64,000 nucleotides of DNA from Poecilobothrus nobilitatus (Eukaryota > Arthropoda > Insecta > Diptera > Dolichopodidae), in the NCBI GenBank assembly GCA_947095535.1, contig OX352774.1, positions 175,396,200 through 175,460,199 of the forward strand, written 5' to 3'. Position 1 is the first letter of the stretch; each line of letters begins with the position of its first letter. Position numbers and translations under genes: made by a program. The notes beneath the pieces are model-generated. The model made no database searches, had not been told where the DNA came from, and saw nothing but the letters and a program-made list of their open reading frames with translations. Positions 40,074 through 49,680 of the stretch are shown one piece after another.

Positions 40074-40544
40074 CTAAGAGTTGACAAAGACAACTGTATT
40101 CTTCCACGTTTTTTTTTGATTTACTATTTTATTATTATGTTTTGATTTATTATATTTAATGTATTAAAAATGGTTAATTAACGAAAAATTTTGTTTTCTT
40201 GATTATAATATACTGTATATTCTTAAAAGTTAAGTTAATTATTTTTTTTAATTTATTATTGTTATGGTTCACCTTAAGTTTTTTTTTCTGAATAATAAAT
40301 ATTATAACCTTATCACTATGTATCCTAGAGATATGCAATTTAAAATGGAAATATTTTTTTTTTTTAATTTACTATTAAAGTTTTTACAGAGTTGAGAAAT
40401 TATTATTCTTTACAGCTGATAAACATATTATTTTATTTATTTATTTATATTAATATTACAAACCACATAGGATAATACGGCCATTATAGGTCGAATACTA
40501 CTATTAATTATTTTGTTTATATTATATATTATATATTATTGTAT

Positions 40545-40642
40545 TTGTTTTCAATTAATAAAACTTGCTACCTGAGCAGGACTTGAACCAGCACTGCCGC
40601 GGTAATAAGCCACGTGCTTGACCACTAGACTGCCGAGGCCCT
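40545..40642 (-). mobile_element. tRNA-derived SINE, family B
   Basis: On the minus strand: GGGCCTCGGCAGTCTAGTGG (A box region), TCAAGCACGTGGCTTATTAC, then the B box GGTTCAAGTCC within a T-arm-like GCTGG...CCTGC, and a tail AGCAAGTTTTATTAATTG. It shares the head and tail with the copies at 25.5 and 58.5 kb. Confidence 0.8.
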
Positions 40643-40755
40643 TAAATATTATTTTAATAAAGTTAACAAATTAGATATTATTATTATTTTAGAGGGAAAA
40701 TAGGAAGATAAAACTTTATCTGAGAATAACTTAAAATTAAAATGAATCTATAACT

Positions 40756-41284
40756 TACGTGTTTGCCGACAACTTAGCAATTGTATACATTGAGGAGTTT
40801 TGCCAAAATCTACAACGTTCACTCAGTATTTATATGCCTATTATCAACAAATAGATGGAAATACACAAGCTAACCATTACCACCAATAAATCAAAGTACT
40901 TATTTTTTAATAAAAAAGATATTGATAATGTAATTATTTCATAAAATAATAGCGAATTAGACAGAGTTCGTTAATACAAGTACTTAGGAGTTATAATTGA
41001 TACCAAACTCAACTGGGGTGCACATATAAATGATTAATTGAAGAAGGATTGGAGGCATATTACAAGTAATAAATAAAATTGTACCTGTCCATTTGAAACG
41101 GTCATTATATTACACAATGTTTCACAGCACTATCAATTACGCTATTCAAATATGGGGAAACAGCTACAAAAAAATCTCAGTTTCCCACAAATAGCACAAA
41201 ACATTTCTATAAAAAATCTTTTTGGGTATAAGCTAAAGAACACCTACGTTGGACATCTATAGGACCAACAACATATTGATGCTA
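40756..41284 (+). pseudogene. Non-LTR retrotransposon reverse transcriptase fragment (CR1/L2/Jockey-like)
   Basis: One frame, interrupted by stops, reads YVFADNLAIVYIEEFCQN, an RT motif C that would normally be FADD. After about 70 residues comes YKYLGVIIDTKLNWGAHIN, the thumb-proximal block of LINE RTs. After a frameshift it continues GGILQVINKIVPVHL, RSLYYTMFHSTINYAIQIWG and then IKNLFGYKL. This is the expected order for the C-terminal part of a LINE ORF2. The second catalytic aspartate is Asn and at least four stops and one frameshift are present, so it is dead. The endonuclease and N-terminal RT motifs are absent; this is a 5'-truncated copy. It runs into an opposite-strand LINE relic at 41313. 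Confidence 0.88.
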
Positions 41285-41312
41285 AACTACTTTATTAACG
41301 TAAAATTAATTA

Positions 41313-41818
41313 CTCAATAGTCGCATTAATATGTTTTTTAAAAGTAAGTTTATTATCGAAGAACCCTAAGTATTTGATATTCTGATTCCATGGCATTTTG
41401 TTTGAATATAAGACTGTGTGAAACATTTTTTCCTCTTTCTAGTATAAAATATGACAATCATTTTATGCGGCTTTATACAAATTTTTCATTTAACAAAATA
41501 AGTAGATGGAAAGTGCATTTAAAGCAGGTTGAAGATTAAATTCTATTATTTCAGAATAAATATCTGAGAGTAAAAAAAAATATACGTGTCGTAAGTAAAA
41601 CTGGACATGTTATTATTTCCTGTTTCTGGAATATCTGTTGTGTAAATATTATAAAGTATGATAAGCCCTAAAACTGACCCTTTTCTAAGGTTCTATTATA
41701 AATCTAAGAATTGACCCGTTTTGAACTTCAGTAGAAGCTATCATAGTGTTTGAGTCATTTCCAATATTAACTCTAAAAGATCTATTTTTCAGATAGTTTT
41801 TTTATTATTTTATTAATA
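41313..41818 (-). pseudogene. Jockey-like retrotransposon reverse transcriptase fragment
   Basis: On the minus strand, in order: NYLKNRSFRVNIGNDSN near 41800-41765, then after a frameshift KGSVLGLIILYNIYTTDIPE around 41684-41625, corresponding to the PQGSVLSP region of LINE RTs. A degraded catalytic loop follows (TYDTYIFF where YADDTAIF is expected), then EFNLQPALNALSIYL and finally MPWNQNIKYLGFFDNKLTF near 41391-41335. This motif order and the KYLGxxxDxKLTF block are typical of Jockey-clade ORF2. Several stops and frameshifts and loss of the catalytic aspartates show it is inactive. Its end lies about 30 bp from the plus-strand RT relic, so two truncated LINEs abut tail to tail. Confidence 0.88.
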
Positions 41819-43697
41819 CATGTATATAGGAAAATCAAATTGAATTAATTTACATATGCCACATTTATGTCTAAGACCCACCATCCCTACTAACTTATTG
41901 CTACTTAAACTAGATTTGACAAAATTTTTGACATTTAAGCAAAAGGACTTTTTTTTTTTTAATTAAATTATAATATTTAATTTATGTTGCTCTAAATCAG
42001 AATACTGCATTAATTGTAAAACCAAAAATCCATTCTTTATCAATTAAAAAATAAATGCGCTTAGATATATTGTAATTATATTATAATAAAAAACAAAACA
42101 AAAAAAATTAAATATAAAATAAAAAAAAATAAAAATACATAAAAATCAATTAACAGTATATTATTATATAATTAATTACATATTTTGTAGTTTTTTTTTT
42201 TTTTCTGTTAATTTTATTTAATTAAATGAAAAATGAATGCATTCAATTTATTTTCCTGTGAATTGAAATTTATCTAAATTTTACATTGTTTTTTACTTTT
42301 TTTTTCTATTTTTTTTTTTAAATCAAAATTTATTCATAACAAAAAAAAACAAACAAAAAAGTGAAAATTAAAATACATAAGTGTTCATAAAAAAACAATA
42401 AACAAAAAAAACAAAAAAAAAAAAACAGAAATAATAAAAGATAGCATAAAACAATGCAATTATCTATTTGGTTATAAAACAATAACAGTAATACAAAAAA
42501 AAAAAAAAAAATTATAAAAAATGAACAATAAAAGAAAAAAACAACAACGACATTTAGTTTTTTATCCTTTTTTTTATGAGTTTTTCTTATTTCTTTATTT
42601 TTATTTTAAATTATTATGAATAGCCACGGAAAACAATAGATTGTTTGATTAATAAACAAGAATTACAATACCGAAAAATGAAATAACAAAAAAAAAACAA
42701 AAAAAAAAATAATAAAATACGATTCATTTTAATTTTTTTGTTTTTTTTCAATTCTGGAAAAACAATACATGAAAAATTATGAATAGGACATTCAGTCATG
42801 TAGAAGACATTTAAAAAGTGGAAAATTATTTTAATATACATAATATTATATATCTTATTTATATGCAAATATATATATATATATATGTAAGTACATAATT
42901 ATGTATGTATATACAAACATTAATTGAAATCTATATTATAAGGACCAGGTTATTTTCTTTTTTTTTAAGGAATGCTCCAAATTTTCTAATTTCAAAATAA
43001 ATTATAATTATTTTGAAATTATAACTAATATAAAAATATTTCCTATAATATCATATTTAACTTCATCTCATATTAAAATAATAAAAAATATTGGTACAAT
43101 TAACTATTTGTACTTTACTTCCTTAGAATACTAATATTCTAAGCCGCTTCGACTAACAAATAAGAATAAGACATTTTTTTGCTCTTCCTGTCTGACATTT
43201 GTTGCTTCACTCGGGCAAATTTTTTACACATATTTACAACACATATGCATTACAAAATTTTATAACACATATTTTAAGTCTTATAATTTTTAAATTTAGA
43301 TTTTATTTATCTTTTTCATACATATCTTGTGAAAAAAAACGCAAATGATTTGAATTTATTTTCATCAAATATTCTTTTCTACTTATATTTGCAACTTGTT
43401 ACATTTTTAAGCATTCATATTTACTTTGAAATTATTATTGAATACAATAAGAAGTAAAATAACATAAATTTAAAGATAGTTGATTTTTAAATGTTCTGTT
43501 AAAAATTAAAATTCAAAATTTTAAAAAAATTCCCTTATGTCGGATAGATTATTTTCCTTTTACGAAACGGATTTTCCTTTACCTTTTTAAGTTTCAAATT
43601 TCCCTAGAAATGGGAAATATCCCTCAAGTTTTCATCACTAAATTCACTCCTCTTCTTCTCAGTTCTCTTACATAAAACTCATAACATTAGAGTATAA
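41819..43697. other. A+T-rich noncoding DNA, no gene seen
   Basis: Small palindromes only: ATTTCAAAATAA with its complement (42989-43019) and CTTAGAATA with TATTCTAAG (about 43122-43143). No coding or transposon signature. Confidence 0.65.
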
Positions 43698-44249
43698 AGG
43701 TGATGGCCCCATGCTTATTTCACTTCCTTCGAAAACTTTGACAGCTGAAATTAATTACATTATTTCTTATGGTACTTGGCCAAATGCACAAAGTATTCAA
43801 AGTAAACAAACGAAGCAAAGTACCGAATTGACGCATTTTCAATTCCGTACTTTGCGTTTAATACTTTGACATTTGCTATTTGAATTCTTTTACATAAACA
43901 TTAACAAAATTTTAATAGGTGGGAAAAATTTTAAATAGGTAGGAATGTGATTTCGTAAAATTCATGAATTTGACGATTTCTATAAATGCCCTGAACCCAA
44001 AATCTTCTTCTATATTTGGTACTGAATACAAACATTTGTATATTTTATATAAAATAATAATTATATATAAAATTTCTAAAATTTTTTTTTAAATCCAAAA
44101 ATTCAGAAAAAATAAATTCAACAAAAGTCAAAGCAAAAAATGCAAAGTAATCATTGGGTCAGTGTTTACTTTGTTAACTTTACTTCGTTTTGATACTTTG
44201 AAAAAGTATTCAAAGTAAAGGAAGCAAAGTAAGCATTGGGCCATCACCT
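43698..44249. mobile_element. MITE with AGGTGATGGCCC termini and TAA target duplication (PIF/Harbinger-like)
   Basis: AGGTGATGGCCCCATGCTTA at 43698 is inverted at 44249 as AGGTGATGGCCCAATGCTTA, and the similarity continues through CTTCCTT. The direct repeat TAA (43695-43697 and 44250-44252) flanks it, the 3-bp TWA duplication known for PIF/Harbinger elements. The interior contains many inverted copies of an AAAGTAT/ACTTTG motif (for example CAAAGTATTCAAAGTAAA). 552 bp, non-coding. Confidence 0.8.
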
Positions 44250-44252
44250 TAA

Positions 44253-45733
44253 GATATTTATTACTCTTTCGATTCCTTTTAAAATGAATCGTTCTGATTT
44301 TTTTTTTGTAATTTCATTACAGTTCAGTATTCATCTACTCGTATATATTTTATACCTTTTAGAGACTATAGACATATTTATTAGATAAGTGTTGTGATTT
44401 TCAAATTATCAGTGGAATCAGTGGTGATAAATAAAACAGAAATCCAAGTCTGTAAACAAAGAACTCCTATTTTTATTACTTTTTATTTTTTTAGTTTTAA
44501 TAAAGAATTGAATTTAATATGAGAATATGTTTAATAAATTATTGATTTTCCTTTTTGTGTTTTTAATAATATCTTATTAAAATTTTAGAGGACAAAAACA
44601 AATTTACTCTGTCAAACAAGGACATTTTGGAATGTCAGTATTAACATCTGAAAAATAAGATTTGTCTAAGATTTTCTAAAGTTAAATACATATAACCCTC
44701 ATTCCCTTAGAATCATCACTGAAGCGATGATAAAATATATCGCGTCATATATTTCTAAAAGACGCATACAAAGTGTGGGAATGTTAGTACATACGAGTAT
44801 TTGCAATTTCTGTTCTGTTAAAAATTTTGTGTTTAGAAAAGTTAATTTGATTTTTTTATTTTTTTTTATTTTGAACATTAAAGTTCTTCTGCAAAAAACA
44901 AAAGAAAAAAATTTTTAAAAATTTTAGTAACGTTTATTGCCGAACATTTGAAATTTTTTTTAAAAATCAATAAGTATAAACAAAAAGAAAAAGGGTCCTG
45001 CACTTTGCTTTATCTTTATAATATACAGTCAAGTAATACAAACAAACGAACTTAAACAAAAACACAAAAAAACAAAGGTGATATAATAAAATCGCTGAGA
45101 GTTAGTAGAAAAGTTTTGCAGAAATACTAAACACGATGTTTTTGACAATTAAAATTGCGCTTGTGTCTAAAAGAATTAGGTATAACAAATCATCACATTA
45201 GTTAATATATTCTGTGTATGATGCGCGTTGAAGAAAATTGATGAAAGTTCATGTTGTTGTTTCTCTTATAATTTGTTCGTAACCTCCATATTTTTTTTAA
45301 GAATTATCAACAAAATTATACCTTTAAATAAGATATCCCTTTTTAATATCTACTTTATATTTTAAAAGACTGAAATGTCGTATCCGCTCCTTAAGAACTT
45401 ATACAGATGTAAAATATGATTTTTTTTTTAGCAAAACGGAATGGCAACTCTAAAATATATTAAATATAAATTAACAATAATATATTTGTTTTTATATTTT
45501 GAATATTAATATTTTTTTTTTGTGTTTTTAAAAATATTCAGTTTTACATATGTGGGTAGGTTTGTATTGAAATAGGATTAAAATTAATTTTTTTTTTCTT
45601 TTTTTAGTACACATTTATAATACCTAACAAATGTGATTTTTTTTTATTAAATATAAATAAAAAATAATAAAAATTAATAAAAAAAAAATTAAACAGAATA
45701 AAAATTAATTATGTTTTGATTTAATACATTTTT
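44253..45733. other. A+T-rich noncoding DNA, no gene seen
   Basis: No supported coding, RNA or mobile feature was identified in this stretch. Confidence 0.6.
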
Positions 45734-46424
45734 ACCGACCGCATACAATTATATATAAGGTAGGTATTGTTTTCATACTAAAAATTTGTACCCGAGATTA
45801 TGGCAAAAATGCACTACTCCAGTGCGTAGAAGGCTGTAAAAATTTTTTAGCATGATGTCTGGCTATGTGTGTGTATGTCTGTGTCTGTGTGTGGAGGGGG
45901 TATTTCTGTGGGCACGTGTACAGCCTAAACAACTGAGCGGAATTTTTTGAAATTTCATATTTAAGGTTTTGACGTAAAAATCTCGGATGGATAAGCTTTT
46001 GGAGAAAAAAAATCACGGACAACCGAAAGTAGTAGTTTACTATAGTGTAATTTTTAAGTTTTTTACGAATATTTCGTAACAGAAAAATATTATGAGAAAA
46101 ATTATTAAGAAAAAGTTGTTACACATTTAAAGAGGATTTTTTTATATCTAAAAATTTATTTGTTTACAGTTTTCATTATTTTTTACTTTAATATTTTAGA
46201 ATGAAAAAAAAAACATGTACATACATACATATTGTCCATATGAATACTCGTGTATGAATAAATGTATCTACATATATTTTTATGATTATTTCATTGCTTA
46301 TTATTATTATTGAATAAAAAAAAAATGATGTTGAATTATTAGAAGTTATTTTGCTTTAATATAAATTATTATGTAAAAAATCTATGAATTTTGGCATTAT
46401 ACTTTTCGTATAATAGCGGTCGGT
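45734..46424. mobile_element. Possible TIR element, ACCGACCGC ends
   Basis: ACCGACCGC at 45734 and GCGGTCGGT ending at 46424 are inverted, followed inward by loosely matching TA-rich sequence. Inside is a TG-rich microsatellite-like tract (about 45866-45894). Only nine terminal bases are exact, so the call is moderate. Confidence 0.5.
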
Positions 46425-46648
46425 CCTGTGGTGGAGACAGCTGATTTTTTTTTAAATAATTTTACATTTTTCACTATATTTATTTCTATATGCATAATAT
46501 TTATAGCTATATATAGTTATTTTATACTAAATTAAATATTTCCAAACATATACGTTTAAATGTACAAAAACAAAAAGGTAATTTGATGAAAATCTATTTC
46601 GTTAAATAAGTTGTGTTATATCCTTAATTCTGCAACATATATTTATTA

Positions 46649-46702
46649 TTAAGGACTTAATTTTTAAAGTATATTATTTATTAAGGACTTAATTTTTAAA
46701 GT
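46649..46702. repeat. Two-copy tandem repeat, 32-bp period
   Basis: TTAAGGACTTAATTTTTAAA occurs at 46649 and again at 46681. Confidence 0.85.
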
Positions 46703-47906
46703 TCGCCTATTTATATGCTTTAAAATACATGCATATATTTATAAGCTAACGTTAGAATAAATTCATTCAGATAAAATGATTTAATTGAAATGGAAGTAAG
46801 TTAAGTCGAAAACTTAATGAATTTTTTATATTATTAAGTTAAATACTAACTTGCATTTACTATAATTGTAGAACATTATTTTTATTATCTATAATTCAAT
46901 TTATACAGAAAACGTAGGCGAAATTCTCAAAATAACAAATTATATTTAATATTTATATTGTAAAAAATAATTTTTTTTTTATGTAAATAAATAAAATAAT
47001 AAAATTTAAATTCAATAAATCTTTTTTTTTTTTTATTATTCTTTTTTAATAATAATTTAATTAATTCTATTGAAAATCATAATATGAAAATAAATGTCAT
47101 AATTTAATAAAAAAAAAAAAAAACATTATATAAATACATAATATATGGACATAATAATATGTCCATACCATATATATAACTTATGTAAATCAAATGGTAT
47201 TAATGCAGTTAGAATAAATTAATTATATATATATATATATTTAAATTTTAAATGTTTATATACAAAATAAATCTCTTAATTTTAGTTATAATCTAACTAT
47301 AATTATAAGAACATTTCTAAAATTTTTCTAAAATTTTAAATTTTATGTTAAGAAAACCTTTTTATATAATCATCAACTGAAACCCAATTAAGCTGAAAAT
47401 GAAAAGGTGAAAAACCAAAAAAAAATCTTATATTTATTCTATATACCTCTGAAAATGTCAAAGGTCTTTTAAAGATTTCTAAAATAAATAAGAAGCAAAG
47501 ACAGCAAAGTTATTATATAAACTGTATTTTATCACTTTTTACTAACTTTTCTACCCGTAACCTTCACAATAAAGCTTACATGGACACCATTAAGACTAAA
47601 ATATCTAAAATTTATGAAAGGTTCAATTCCAAATTAGAATACTCTAATAATAGTCTTATAAAAAATTTATTTCAGCCATAAAGACAAATTTATCATAGAG
47701 CTAGTTCTTATATTTAAGTTTATAAGTTAGTCTTAAGTTTTATTTAAGAATTTTGCAAATAATATTTTTCACTTTCCAAATTTTCCTTGATAAATATATC
47801 CTATAAGCAATACAAATAAATTCATACAATAAATATCATAGTTATTAAGCAATAAGTCAGCCTAATCTGTAAGTGAAATTTAATTGGAAATAAATTTAAA
47901 AAAAAA
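46703..47906. other. A+T-rich noncoding DNA, no gene seen
   Basis: No supported feature other than A/T tracts. Confidence 0.6.
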
Positions 47907-48557
47907 GATATGTTATGACGCTCCCACAAAATCCCAAAAACAAAAATCCCAAATGCCAAAATCTCAAAAAAAGAAAATCCCAAATTCCAAAATCCCAAAA
48001 TCCCAAAGTATAGTTTTGATATTATAGTTCGTTTTGAATTTAGAATTAGATTCAAAACAAGGATTGCCGCTTTTTCCAAAATATGTATTATATATGTATA
48101 TGCCAGATTCAAATTAGGAGGAATTTTATAGAGTTAGATTCAAAACAAGGATTGCCGCTTTTTCCAAAATATGTACATAAATGTATATGCTAGATTTTGA
48201 ATTAGCAGCGATTTTAGATTTGCATTCAAAATCAGAGTATTCCTTTTCTCCAGAATATGTATATGCCAGATTCTGAATTACGAAGGATTTTAGAGTTGGA
48301 TTTTTTTCTCTTCAGGATATCGATGGGAACGCAATAGACCCACATCTGAAATAAAAAAAACTCAAAACGAATTATGATAACGAAAGTGATTTGAGATTTT
48401 GGTATTTGGGATTTTTCTTTTTTTTAGATTTTGGCATTTGGAATTTTTTTTTTGGGATTTCGTGGGAGCGCCATTACATAATTTTTAGAATTTTGAGATT
48501 TTGGTATTTGGGATTTTGGAATTTGGGATTTTGTATTTGGGATTTCGTGGCCAACCC
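47907..48557. mobile_element. Inverted-repeat element with AAATCCCAAA minisatellite arms
   Basis: The left arm (47907-48005) starts GATATGTTATGACGCTCCCA and continues as an array of AAATCCCAAA variants. The right arm (about 48390-48485) is its inverted copy, ending GGGATTTCGTGGGAGCGCCA and then TTACAT. A further array of TTTGGGATTT units with a second GGGATTTCGTGG end reaches 48557. Between the arms are three to four units of the ~87-bp module. Open frames here only reflect the repeated units. There is no transposase; a satellite-bearing foldback element is the best description. Confidence 0.75.
48041..48300 (+). repeat. ~87-bp tandem module, copy C (three units)
   Basis: TTCAAAACAA starts at 48051 and 48139 and its variant TTCAAAATCA at 48225, giving periods of 88 and 86 bp. 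Each is followed by a CCGCTTTTTCCAAAATATGT-like block and ATATGC(C/T)AGATT. A fourth unit begins with TTTTAGAGTTGGA at 48289. The same order of blocks is found in copies A and B. Confidence 0.85.
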
Positions 48558-49460
48558 GTTTTTTTTTGTTTGTTTTTACGAGAGTAAGTGGGAATCATCA
48601 AAAGACACTATTAAGTAGTAGAACAAGTACGAATCCTCTATGAGTCAAACACCACCTCTCTTGATTGGCTCAATTAATAGGTTATATGACTTTTTATACT
48701 CATGTACTACTTGAGAAAAAAAAAACTTCAATAATACAATTAAAAAAATAATTAAAATATTTACAAAATGGAATTTTCATCTCCTTTCATTCATTCCTAT
48801 CATAAAGAAAAACAATTTTTAAAGAAAAACAATAACACTCACCAAACAGTTAGAGAAATTGTAATTTATTCTTTATATACCATGTTTTTATATACATACA
48901 TATATATATAAATATTTACATTCATATATAGATAAATGAATACTTAATTAAAAAAAAAACTATAAAAAGGATACTTTTTATTTGAATTAAACAATTAGGT
49001 ACATATTTTAATTTTGAAAAATTTTACATTTCATATTTAGTTTAATATGATCAAAAGGCCAGAGTTCTAATTTTATTATTATATTTTCTGCCCTTTTGTA
49101 TAATTAAATTATTTTTTATAAGAGAATACAATAAAAAATTGGGTGCAGTTTAAAAGTTAAAAAAAAAAAAATAATAAAAATATATTTCTATTTTATGACC
49201 ACAGGTTATCTTTTAAAGTAAAAAATAAAAAAACAATTTTTATTGTTATCTTAATAACAGTAGGCCCAAACTTTCACTGAGTTCGCTTTCAAGTAATGAT
49301 TTATACTAATCATTTGATTCAATCATAATTTATTAATATTCTCTTAATTCCTTGGGAAGTTCGAATTCATTATTCATTTATTTATGATAAAAAAATAAAT
49401 TTTAAATTTATATGTAAAAAATTACGAGTATACAGTCAGATAAAATTAAATCAACCTTAC
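48558..49460. other. A+T-rich noncoding DNA, no gene seen
   Basis: No coding frame or repeat of note. Confidence 0.6.
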
Positions 49461-49680
49461 TCTTAAAAAGTTTTTTTTTTTTTAATACATTTCTCTGCCA
49501 CATAAATGTGGACAGGAAATTACACTTCTGCCTTTCCTGTTCAGGCGTGGCTGTAAATGTCGTAAGGGGGAATAACTCTTACGGTGTGTGTGGAATTCGA
49601 ACCCACACTTCTCGATGTGTTTACAGCGTATTGTATACGCTCTTACCCACAAGGCCACCGAGGCCCCTTCTTAAAAAGTT
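49461..49680 (-). mobile_element. Full-length tRNA-derived SINE (family A) with 12-bp target duplication
   Basis: On the minus strand from 49667: GGGGCCTCGGTGGCCTTGTG (A box region), GAGCGTATACAATACGCTG (anticodon-arm hairpin) and GGTTCGAATTCC (B box), then CGTAAG...CTTACG. A ~70-bp body ends in CCACATTTATGTGGCAGAG, followed by an A-rich tail read as T's at 49471-49483. The identical TCTTAAAAAGTT at 49461-49472 and 49669-49680 is the target-site duplication expected from LINE-mediated insertion. It is the best-preserved copy and defines the family at about 185 bp plus tail. Confidence 0.93.

Noticed and set aside
48391..48618. Aromatic-rich 75-codon open frame
   Set aside because: It is a translation of the TTTGGGATTT minisatellite array, not a gene.
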